Notes under the pieces: model-generated
What the model was told of the DNA's origin: nothing
Database searches by the model: none
What the model saw: only the letters and a program-made list of their open reading frames with translations
Source: Aphanomyces cochlioides
Lineage: Eukaryota; Oomycota; Saprolegniomycetes; Saprolegniales; Verrucalvaceae
Direction: 5' to 3'
NCBI GenBank assembly: GCA_019828595.1
Contig: JAHQRK010000006.1
Location: 3,038,001 to 3,102,000, forward strand
Length of the DNA: 64,000 nt
Shown: one piece after another, positions 53,559 through 63,900 of the stretch
Layout: each line of letters begins with the position of its first letter
How positions within the stretch are numbered: position 1 is the first letter of the stretch
Position numbers and translations under genes: made by a program

Positions 53559-55254
53559 ATGGATGGAAGAGTGGCGGCGACAGGACCTCAGCGCGCAAAG
53601 GTTGGAGTGCGTATTCGATCGCTTGAACTTGGAGATTCTGAGCATCCAAACCCAAAATACGCATGGACGTGGTGGGTGAATCACGAACGTTGTGCATTAT
53701 GAGATTTTGTTTAGGCAACATGGTTCCATCACGCAACAGATATTTCCAGCTCCGAGATTGAGCTCACTTGAAGATAATCAGCGTCGAAAGAAGGCACTAC
53801 CAACATCATACGCGCTTGACAATATCTTTCCACCCGACGTACCGGTTCAAGTAGTCTATGATGACGTGGTGAAGGTATGTATGTACTTTCCGGCCTCATG
53901 AAATGACGTATTCTCAGGATATTGTTTCTGACTTACTACACCATCGAGTAAACGGACTAGTGGCTGCTTACGGTGAATCAAATTCTGGCAAGTCTTACAC
54001 GCTGTGGGGTCAGAATGGTATCGCAGCGATGATGTTTCGCGATATTTTCGTCGAGATACAGAAAAGCTATTCATCATCAGCGTTCAAAGTTCGAGTTTGT
54101 GAAGTTTCATAGCTTGGATGTCTTATTCGTACCCAGGTCGCACTTCTAGAAATTTGCAACGAAGTCATTCATGACCTCCTCAGCCCATTGCGGGAGACCT
54201 CGATTTCAATTGACTTGGGTAGATCAAAGCACCCCATTATTTCGAATGAGTTACGACATGCTAGTGGGTGATGAGTACAATTTGCACGGTCACATCAATC
54301 AATCGGTGTCGACACTGGAAAACGCCATTGCACTCATCGAAGCAGGAATGAAAAGGAAGCCAAGACACTGTGCGCATACAGTTTTACGTGTGGTAATATA
54401 CAACTTCTGCGTGTCCTCAAGTGTAGATAGACTGTGGAGAATCGTTTGCAGTCACCATCTCTGGAAGTCATCATGCATGTTGTGGATTTGGCACGATCGG
54501 AATCTGCCCAAGAAACTGCGGTAGAGTGCCTCGCATGTTTTGCCGTTCTGAATATCGAGTTGCCTAGGATATAATTGACCAAAGTCTTCTAGCATTTGGG
54601 CATATTGTATGGAAAATGAGCCGATCATCTCAAAGCAAAACGGCCGCGCTGAGGATTCCCTACGGTGACTCTAACCTCACACGACTCCTCCAGCCAACCC
54701 TCGGTCCCCATGCCTCGTTGTCTCTATTGTGTACAATATCACCTTCAATATACAACATACCAGAGACCCACAATACTCTAAACTTTGCAACCAAGTCAGG
54801 TTTTCACAGAATTGACCATACTCAAGCTTACCTAGGGCCCAGCGCATGTCTGTTTGGTCATACAATTATACCTCGTTAGCAGAAGCATCCACGCCTCGTG
54901 AAGATTCTCAGCTCACATCTGTCCACAATATCACAATCGCAGATAGCCTCAGAAGCCCCAGGACTACGGCAGATCTTGGTAATCATGAGGTGCAACTACT
55001 TTAGAGGCTTTGTTAAGCTCATGTTGGAACAGTCAGTCGACGTGAACAAAAATGCGCTTGCTGAAGATATATTACTCCATTCTTCAACAGTAGATGCTCT
55101 ACGCCATCGGTAAGCAAGTATAATTTGGCGGATCTCCAATATTTATTCAAGTGTTCGAAGACTCGATGCAGACGGCAATGAAGTACAGGAGATTCTGCAT
55201 GGGCTTGATGTGTTAGAGCGAATATACTCGAACTCTATCAACAAACTTTCTTGA
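53559..55254 (+). pseudogene. Divergent kinesin motor gene with a one-base frameshift
   Basis: Exons 53559-53671, 53715-53874, 53918-54094, 54137-54389, 54431-54520 and 54568-about 54799, then a poorly resolved stretch, then ...-55110 and 55152-55254. Introns are 41-47 bp. The motor domain is recognised by AKVGVRIRSLE, AYGESNSGKSYTLWG (P-loop), ALLEICNEVIHDLL, VVDLARSES (switch II, Arg for the usual Gly), LLAFGHIV, IPYGDSNLTRLLQ and TISPSIYNIPETHNTLNFA. Switch I (NxxSSRSH) is not evident. Exon 4 is 253 nt although its borders are both phase 0: a surplus G near 54266-54268 breaks the frame. The degenerate switches and the frameshift suggest a dying gene or an assembly error. Confidence 0.7.
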
Positions 55255-55287
55255 TTATTTCTGTGCAAGCTGTGGACTGGACGTCAT

Positions 55288-56693
55288 GTGACGAAACATG
55301 CTGGGAAATGCTATAAACGTGAAACCGACGCGGACCAAAAATACATCGCGCCAAAGGACGGCATGCCTGGCACGAGGACGACTGCGGCGCCTCCTCCATT
55401 AGTGTCCATGCGGTCTCGTCGGCGTGCAGAATCGACAATTATTGACAGCGAAATTCCTGTCGTCCACTCCAAGATTTCGATTAGCTCGCTCTTCTTGAAT
55501 TGCTTTTCATCAGGAAAACGTAACCAAACTCAACCTTCATCGTCTACCGTAACAACTCCAGTCGCCAGTCGACCACCAGTCCTGCAAGAAGCACCGTGCT
55601 CAAATGCCTCTCCTCCCAACCAGACATTCGTAGACCCTGCTTTGACATTCCATGATGGAGAGAACTCGCTGTTTGGTGCCGCTTCCATATCTGGGATTCG
55701 TTCCCACAATGAAGACTCTTTCCGTGCGATAACAAATGTTGAAACTTATGCATCGAAAATGCTGCAAGCTGCGGCATCAAGTGAAGCAAGCCCGACGATG
55801 CTCAATCTCGTGGACCGATTTATAACTTCATCCACTCGCGACCCTGAAGATGATCGAGCCAAACAACTTGCGGAATGGATTATCCCTCAAAGCGGCGACA
55901 CCTCGTCTACCTCTTTATCGAACACTTGGTCACAGTTTTATGGCGTTTATGATGGCCATGCCGGTGCCCGATGCTCAACTTTAGTTGCACAGGTTCTGCC
56001 TATGTGTGTGGCGGCCGCAGACGCTTTTACAAGTGATATTGATGCCACACTCCGATCAGCATGTCTCCTCATGGACAAGCTTTTCCTTGACGTAGCAGCT
56101 GCTAGAGGCCTCCGTGATGGTTGCACTGCCATCACAGTAGTTGTTCGGAACCGAGTGGTGACTGTTGCTAATATTGGCGACTGTCGTGCTGTTCTCTTTT
56201 CTTCAAGTTGGAGAGCGACAGCACTGTCGAAGGACCAGAAACCCAACTGCGCAGAGGAAAAAGCCAGAATCGAAGCTGCAGGTGGTATAGTCCTCAATAT
56301 TCGTGGCATTCCTCGTGTAAATGGAATGCTCGCAGTTGCAAGGGCGTTTGGTGATTTGCCCCTTAAACGGTAAGACAAAACACCAGTCATGAAGTTTAGC
56401 ACGAGCGTAGGTATATTGTGGCTGAGCCCGACGTCACGACGTACGAGCTCGAGGAGAGTGATCAGCTCATCGTGATGGCCACTGATGGCCTGTGGGATGT
56501 TTTGACAAATGAGGCTGTCGGGTCATTTCTGAGGTACAATTGAGCCTCGTCAAACTGAAATTGACCATCCGAGTCTAGAGCAAACACAGGTAGCATGAGT
56601 CTCCACGATGTAGCATCCAAGCTAGTTCACTTGGCCGTCGAAATGGGAAGTACAGACAACGTGACAGTGGTTATTGTCGACGTCCGACGATAA
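55288..56693 (+). CDS. PP2C-type protein phosphatase with long N-terminal extension, three exons
   Basis: 434 residues from exons 55288-56369, 56411-56533 and 56594-56693 (introns 41 and 60 bp). Residues 1-125 are Ser/Thr/Pro-rich and probably disordered. The catalytic domain follows: SGIRSHNEDSF, FYGVYDGHAGARC (DGHAG rather than DGHGG), DGCTAITVVV, TVANIGDCRAVL, GMLAVARAFGD, LIVMATDGLWDVL and STDNVTVVIV. A 50-residue insertion separates the first two motifs. All metal-binding aspartates are visible, so it should be active. The start at 55288 is the first ATG in the frame, 34 bp after the kinesin stop. Its own stop is 7 bp from the Kazal gene stop on the other strand. Confidence 0.88.
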
Positions 56694-56700
56694 AAATGTC

Positions 56701-58008
56701 TTATGGTTTAGTCTTACAAATGCCTGTGTGACGAATATAGAGCGTACGATCCCCACACGCCTCTTTTTCAAAGATGCATCTGTTTGCAAATGTGATGCCA
56801 TTGGAGCCACAGACAGGGTTGTAATCCCTTGGGCATATCGTGATGGTGTCACATGGAGCCTTGCATGATCCTGTATTGACAAACTCAAGCGTTGGGTCTC
56901 GGCATCGAGCTTGATCGAAGTAGCAACGACTGGTATACGTGACGTTGTTGCTGGCACAAATCGAAAAGTCAGATGCTTGCGACGAGCAATGAAATACGCA
57001 CGGATCGGGGCAGTCGCCATCGGCAATGTACTTGAGTTTCTTGCTCGGGTTCATGCAGGCGACGTTTGCAAGCGAACACTTGTTGGTATAAGTCTGACCG
57101 TCAGAGCCACAGACTCGAGTCCAATCATTGTTGCACTGAAGGATCGAGCAGGAGGTGGTTTTTTTAGGGCACGAGCCAAGAGCACGAACATGGAGGTACT
57201 TGTCAGCGGCGCGATAACAATTGAAGCTGCACGCGTTGGCGTAAGTAACCCCGTCTGAGCCGCAAAGTGTTGCGTCTTCCTCAGCTTTGAAGTCGCACTT
57301 GTCGATACAAACCTTGAGGGGCTCTACGACGTCACAGTCGCCGTCTTTGACGTACGTGAGAGACTTTGTCTTGTGGAAGCAAGCAGCATTGGCCAAAGAA
57401 CAATTGTTGGAGTACGTTTTACCATCCGAGCCACAGACTTGAGTCCAGTCATCATTGCATGTTTGAATGGAGCAGTCGTCGGGTTTTGCGTGACATGAAC
57501 CAAGCGAGAGAAGCTGGAGGTACTTGTCATTCGCCTGGTAACACTTGAAACTGCACTCGTTGGCATACGTAACGCCATCCGTGCCGCAGATCATCAAGTC
57601 AGTCGGATGAAAATTGCATTTCGAGACGCATGTGCTTGGAGAAGTCACGGCAGGGCAGGCTCCATCACTGGCATATTCCAAATTGGCGGTCGGATACATG
57701 CACGCAGCATTGGCAAGCGAGCAATTGTTGGTATAAGTTTGTCCATCGGAACCACACACTCGAGTCCAGTCGTTGTTGCATGTTCGGATGGAGCAGGATG
57801 GTTTTGAACGAGGACAATCTGCATAAGCGAGAACTCGGAGGAATTTGTCCTTGGCTTGGTAGCATTCAAAACTGCATTGGTTCACATGAGTGGCGCCGTC
57901 CGAGCCACAGATCCTCTCGTCGTGAGGAGTCCATTTGCAATCGGCAACACAATCGCCATTTACTTGCGCAATGAAAGCAACGAGGAGGAAAAGTAGAGCT
58001 TGCTTCAT
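56701..58008 (-). CDS. Secreted eight-domain Kazal-like protease inhibitor
   Basis: 435 residues. A signal peptide (MKQALLFLLVAFIAQVNG, 1-18) is followed by eight Kazal-like domains of about 50 residues, each with six cysteines and the core C-G-S/T-D/N-G-x-T-Y. Two kinds alternate: type A (CxxxC...ICGSDGVTYANECSFKCYQA) and type B (CNNDWTRVCGSDGQTYTNNC...SLANAAC). The order is A-B-A-B-A-B and then two divergent domains (ICASNNVTYTSRC and VCGSNGITFANRC). Oomycete Kazal-like proteins are extracellular serine-protease inhibitors, some of which block host proteases. The start at 58008 is chosen for the signal peptide and the Inr-FPR-like site just upstream; the frame is open 31 codons further back. 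No introns. Confidence 0.93.
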   Translation of the reverse strand: MKQALLFLLVAFIAQVNGDCVADCKWTPHDERICGSDGATHVNQCSFECYQAKDKFLRVLAYADCPRSKPSCSIRTCNNDWTRVCGSDGQTYTNNCSLANAACMYPTANLEYASDGACPAVTSPSTCVSKCNFHPTDLMICGTDGVTYANECSFKCYQANDKYLQLLSLGSCHAKPDDCSIQTCNDDWTQVCGSDGKTYSNNCSLANAACFHKTKSLTYVKDGDCDVVEPLKVCIDKCDFKAEEDATLCGSDGVTYANACSFNCYRAADKYLHVRALGSCPKKTTSCSILQCNNDWTRVCGSDGQTYTNKCSLANVACMNPSKKLKYIADGDCPDPCVFHCSSQASDFSICASNNVTYTSRCYFDQARCRDPTLEFVNTGSCKAPCDTITICPRDYNPVCGSNGITFANRCIFEKEACGDRTLYIRHTGICKTKP

Positions 58009-58508
58009 CGCGGTGAAATCCAAAATGACAAAGCCAAGTCGAAACGATGGAGATTCTAAATACCAACGGTCGTCAAAGCGACACAATATTGGAACAACCA
58101 TGTCGCATCGTTGAGGCGTTCACGAGATATGCGACCTTCATCGCCTTCTCGCCGTATGAATTGGAATGCCACCTGTAGGCACGCTATTGACTTTGCCCAT
58201 GGCTAATATACTCTAGAGAGAATCCAATGTGTCTGAAGCCAGGTGGGCAAAATTTCCGAGTCCATGTGCTGCTGTTGCCTGGACAATTTGCACTCGTGCC
58301 CATGTGGGAGGATTTGGAATTTCTCCTTCGGAACTTTAGCATTCTTGTCGATTTGAACTCTCTTGTTAACAAAGCTTCATGCAATTCAAGCGTTTTTTCT
58401 CGGCGCGAACTCTCTTTTCAAGCCGCCACGTCATCGACTTGGCTGATGGTTTCAACACGTCTGACACTAATTCCAGTCGGTCAGTTCGCCTGTCAAAACG
58501 GACACAGC
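58009..58508. promoter_or_regulatory. Divergent promoter region between Kazal and CAF16-like genes
   Basis: A 500-bp region from which two genes diverge. On the minus strand 58014-58029 reads TGTCATTTTGGATTTC, an Inr-FPR-like site 6 bp ahead of the Kazal ATG. No comparable site is evident ahead of the plus-strand gene. Confidence 0.55.
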
Positions 58509-59569
58509 ATGACAAGCACCGTATCTGTGGAGGTAAGCAATGCCATGCATGTTTGAAGACCTAAGCTTGGACGAGCGTAGTTTGATCATTTGGAGTTCAA
58601 GTATGTCGAGCAGTTTGCAGGCATGGACATTTCCGGCGGCCCAGTCCTTCGGGACATTCATTGCCAAATGCACTTTGGTCAGCGGATTCTCCTGGTTGGC
58701 GGCAACGGCGCGGGCAAAAGCACATTGCTCAAGATGATTGGAGGCAAACACTTGCCGACAAACGGTATGTGCGTCGAAATTCCTTCATGAGGCTGAAGTG
58801 ATTGGAAGGTCATTGCTGGCAGCTCGGAAAACGCGACAGCTTTCGTGACACGACGCTCAATCTAAAACGGACGATGGCGAGCTCTGAATGGGGAAATCGA
58901 TCAATGGCGTTTGCTTCCCACTCGGCTGCGTATGCGGCCGATATCGCTGTCGACGAACTGATGGTCAAGCTCCAAGAATCGTTCCCTGAACGGCGTCAAG
59001 AGCTGCTTCGCTGCCTTCGCATTGATCCCGCGTGGCGCATGCACAAGGTACAATCACGAGAAAGATATGCATTCGCCACAATATTCCATGAAGCTCTCCA
59101 CTGGCCAACGATGCCGCGTTCAGCTCTTCTTGGCTCTATTGCGTCCTTCCCAGTTGATCGTTTTGGACGAAGTCCTCGGCTGCCTTGACATCATCTCTCG
59201 CGTCAATCTCCTGGAGTTTTTACGCCGTGAAAGCGAAGGTCCCCACCGATCGACGGTGAGATGAATTTTGATGGTAAGTCTCACTCTGGGCCTCAGGTAG
59301 TCATGGCATCGCATGTGTTTGATGGCATGGAGGAATGGGTGACGCATGTCATGTACCTCCGTTCAGGCAAAATTGCCTTCTTTGACGCCGTGGATAAAGT
59401 GCCTTTGATGGGGAAAAGTCAGCTTTCGATCTATCACACGACGCAAGTATGGCTTCGAGAGGAAGAGGAGGCCCCTGAGAAGGAGGCCAGTACGTCAGGT
59501 GTGCTTGAAAATGCTCAGAATCGAGCCGGTGGATTCGCGGCCGGTCGACTCGGAGATTATGAACAATAA
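58509..59569 (+). CDS. CAF16-like soluble ABC ATPase, five exons
   Basis: Exons 58509-58532, 58581-58764, 58809-59047, 59094-59255 and 59297-59569 (introns 48, 44, 46 and 41 bp) give 293 residues. It is a single nucleotide-binding domain without membrane segments: Walker A GGNGAGKSTLLK (about 45), a central insert LGKRDSFRDTTLN and IDPAWRMHK, the signature LSTGQRCRVQ, Walker B LIVLDEVLGCLD, then VVMASHVFDGMEEW. These inserts are typical of the yeast CAF16/plant ABCI group, linked to CCR4-NOT or Mediator. One residue departs from the canonical signature (LSTGQ for LSGGQ). The first coding exon is only 24 nt. The enzyme looks intact. Confidence 0.88.
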
Positions 59570-59596
59570 GCTTGGTAGGAGACTAACTACCTACTA

Positions 59597-60391
59597 TTAA
59601 TCAATTTGTCCACTTTCGTGACATAGATCAAAGAGAACACCAGAGCCTGCTTGGATCAACTCGGATGGCGTATCACATTGAACAATCACGCCTTGGTCGA
59701 ATACGAAGATTCGATCGTTGTCCAAAACAGTGTCGAGACGATGAGCAATCGTCAATACAGTCGATGATGCAAATTCTTCGCGAATCACACGTTGCAAGTA
59801 TTGGTCTAACTCGTGGTCAATGGCAGCAGTGGCTTTGTCCAGGATGGCTATACGATATTGACGAAGGAGCGCTCTCGCCATGCAAAGCATCTGACGCTCA
59901 CCGACACTATAGTTGTCTCCATTTTCTTCGACAACGCTCAATAACTTGTCCGACTAACTCGAAATGCGTGATGTCAGGCGAACTTTGCTTAGAGCGTCCC
60001 ATAGCTGGGCATCCGTGCATTGCTCAAACGGATCCAAGAAACTGCGGAGAGTCCCTTTGAATAGGATGGGGTTTTGTGGAATGATGACCATACTCTCTCG
60101 AAGTGTTTTGATACCAATGGTGGCAGTGTTGACACCGCTGATTGTGATCGTGCCGGATGCAAGTTCATTGATGCGAAAGAGTGCCATGATGAGACTCGAC
60201 TTGACTACGCTAGTGCGACCTACGACACCAACTTTTCCTCCAGAACGAACTTGGACGTTCAAATTCTTGAGCACGAGTGGATCATTCGGTCTGTATCGGA
60301 GGCTCACATTCTCAAATGGGTAGGATGTGCACGAGCTGGTGATGGTTCCGGTTCCACGATGAAAACATGTCGAAATTCGTTCAGGTGACAA
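59597..60391 (-). pseudogene. Dead second NBD of an ABCC transporter
   Basis: Two minus-strand pieces in one frame (60391-59954 and 59941-59597) separated by a TAG match the last about 250 residues of the neighbouring ABCC gene. Decisive residues are lost: Walker A reads GRTSVVKSS instead of GRTGAGKSS, and Walker B reads AILDKATAA, with Lys for the catalytic Glu. The signature YSVGERQM survives. No transmembrane domain precedes it, so it is a partial duplication that has decayed. Confidence 0.88.
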
Positions 60392-60961
60392 AAAATCAAT
60401 TTGATTATGATAGTTTTGCGGTCAGGCAGGAGTCGGGAATGCGAAAGACATGCTAGAAGTTCCGTTCAGAATGCAATCTTTATTGATTTATATCTTTTTC
60501 AAGCTGAAATATCTCTGCGAGTGTGACAGATGTACGACGATGGGAGAATTATAGATTGCATTACACCCAAGGAATTGTGCTGAGATGCGTCTAAACATTT
60601 CTGAACTGTCTATGCAAAAGGAGTTCCGGGGAAATTCTGGCTTTGATATCAGCCAAATCGTTGGATTTCAAAATAATGACTGAGCAGGAAGATGATTTGG
60701 ATGCGCAAACGAATGACTCCTGCATTTCTTGTATTGGAGTACAACAAGATAAGCACGCATTGGACAGAACACATTTGAAGCCTGCTATTTGTGCTTTTGA
60801 ACTGCTTCATCACGACTACAATGCTGAGTCAATGAGCAAATCGCATAGGAAGAAGAACCATGAGAGATAAACAAGACACATCAGGATGGCTTGGTGCCCC
60901 AAAAGACAATGCAAACCAACAACAGACTGTAAAACATGAATTTATCACACGTGACCTCCTA
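60392..60961. other. Spacer between the NBD relic and the ABCC gene
   Basis: No gene or repeat recognised. Confidence 0.35.
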
Positions 60962-63900
60962 TCAGTTCACTATATTTTTTAAATACCCGCCTTCTTGACA
61001 CAAGTTGTAGAAAATTCCACTGCCAGCTTGGATCAAATTCGCAGGTGAGTCGTTTTGAATAATCGTCCCCTGGTCAAATACCAAAATCCGATCGTTGTCC
61101 AGCACAGTGTCAAGACGATGAGCAATCGTCAACACAGTCGAAGATGCAAACGCTTCACGGATCACTCGCTGCAGGTTTTGATCCGTCTCGTGGTCGATGG
61201 CAGCAGTGGCTTCGTCCATGATGACAATACGACATTGACGAAGGAGCGCTCTCGCCATGCAAAGCATCTGACGTTCACCCACACTGTAATTGTCTCCATT
61301 TTCTTCGACGATACTCAACAGCTTGTCGGGTTCACTCGAAATACGAGTCGTGAGACGAACTTTATTCCGAACATCCCATAGCTCAGCGTCCGTGTACTGA
61401 TCAAACGGATCCAAGTAATGTCGTAGGGTGCCTTTGAACAGAATGGGATTTTGAGGTATGATCGCCATACTCTCTCGAAGTGTCTTGATGCCAATGTTGG
61501 AGATATTGGTGCCGCTGATTTTCATTGTACCAGATACGATTTCGTTGATGCGAAAGAGCGCCATGGTGAGACTGGACTTGCCAGCGCCAGTGCGACCAAC
61601 GATGCCAACTTTTTCTCCAGATCGTACTTGAAAGGTGATATTCTTGAGTACGAGCGGGTCAGTGGGTTTGTATCTGAAGCTCACGTTGTGAAATTGAATT
61701 GATCCATCTTGGGGCCAAGAGCTGGATACACTACCAGGAATGATGCGAGTGGCCTCTTGTTCAACATTCGTGTATTCGGCAACTCGCTCAGGAGCAATCA
61801 TCGCCGTCTCAAACATCGACCAGGCCCATACCAAACCTTCAAGTGTGCTGGTAAATTGGAGTGAATAGCTGAATACAAGTCCAATGAGACCGGCAGTAAG
61901 GTATTGGCGCATTGTAATAAGTGAAAAAGACGTCACCAAAATTAGACCGGCACTGATCATACCAATGCGAACTCTGAACCAATGTTCACTCAAGTCCCAA
62001 GAAAAATTTGTTTCGTTGTCGAGGTCAACGTTTGAATGGTGGATTCTCTCAAATCGTCGAATCTGCTTGGGACCAAACGCGCGAACAACGACAGCTCCAT
62101 CGATACTCTCGGAAATATGCATGACCATGGGCGACCTTGTAGTTCTGGTGAGGCGCTCCAATTCACGTGCTGGCTGAACAAAGAAGGTCCCAACTTTGAA
62201 ATATATCCACATCAATGGTAACAAAACAGGGCCCATCCATCGTACGACGATAATCGTCGTTCCCCAGGTGAATAGCAAGAAGAATATCGAGGCAAGACAG
62301 GAGTTTACGCATCCAGGAATACTTGTATCCACTTTGTTGATATCGCCACTGAAGCGATTCAAAATTCGGCCCAATGGATTAGTATCAAAGAATCGCATGG
62401 GAGCACCAAGTAATGCCTTACACAAGTTGTCAAAGAGCTGCTTGGATGCACGAAGGCCAGCCCATGAAACAGTTACACTTCGAAAAGCAACCATAATAGA
62501 TGAGCCTAATGCTAGGGATGCGTACACCAAGATATTGTACTGAGCTCTTGAGTGAAATTCTTCAGGGGTCACTAAAGAACTCGAGCTGGTCCAAGCACTT
62601 AGCCACAAGTCGCTAAAGATTTGAAGGCTTTGGAAAATGCATTGGCTGCATAGTAACGCAACCACAACATGCCATCCCCCCATGGCATTGAAATAGACGA
62701 AGAACACTTCACGGGACACGCGCCCTTCTTTGCGTTCTTCCGCAACAACGAGTTTGCCACTCGTGTCGACTTCACTGAACGTTTTCTCCTCTGATTCGTC
62801 CATGGGTGTAAACATGAATTCTCCCATATCAATAAATGGAGACTTCAGATAGGGAGATACGAGGCGATTGTCCACAGCATTTGGTTGAGCGTTACTGTCC
62901 AGTTCACTTTCATCAATGTACATTTGACGGGCTTTCAATGGAGAAATCAATACAGGACACTCATATTTCTTTGACTCACGAGCCGTCTCGACCAGTTTAC
63001 CATTCTTCACTTCGATCACTTTGTCCACATAAGGCGAAGAGATAATGTCGGGGTTGTGGGTCACCAGTAGAATCGTCTTATTGCGTAACAAGCCCAACAA
63101 ACACTTCGTGAAGATCTCATTTTGTACAATCGCATCAACGGCAGACAAAGGTGAGTCCAATATGTAGATATCTGCGTCACTGTAGCATGCACGAGCCAAG
63201 CTAAAACGAGCCTTCTGTCCACCTGATACATTCACACCTTTCGTTCCAATCTCTGTTCGATCGCCAGCAGCAAAGAGGGTCAAATCTTTTTCAAGAGAAC
63301 AGGCTTCGATGACTTTGTTGTACTTGACTCGGTCGTATGGAAGACCAAAGAGAATGTTTTCCCGAATAGTCATGTTTTGGATCCAAGGTTGTTGGGAAAA
63401 GTACGCAATGCGACCATTGACTCCAACGGAGCCTTCATATTTTTCAAGTTCACCCAAGATAACATTACAAAGAGAGGACTTGCCTTCACCAACTCTGCCA
63501 TGGAGTACAACAAATTCGCCACGTTTGATGGAGAGAATCAAGTTTTGGAAGAAAGGGTTTTGGACATCCCAACCAAAGGAGCCGTTGGTAATTTCCACGT
63601 CAATGTCGTTGGAGGACACGACCGACGTGACAGCGTTTGGGTCTCTTTCTTCAAGAGCAAGAAATTCAGTAAAACGTTTGTAGGAAACCAAAGCCTGCAT
63701 CCAAGTTGTAATCACTTGTGGCAACTTTGTCATTGGTTGTTTGATCAAACCAAAAATTGATAGCGCAGTAAAGAGTTTCGTTGCGGTCAACGTTTGACCA
63801 AACAATAGAACATACGAAGCAAATGACACGGTGGTCAAAGCAACTGGCGCGATGTAGTTCATCGAAGTCGTTGAAGCTTGGATAAGAGCTCTCATCCATA

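Noticed and set aside
58009..58101. 31-codon N-terminal extension of the Kazal inhibitor
   Set aside because: It would hide the signal peptide and overlap the promoter-like site.
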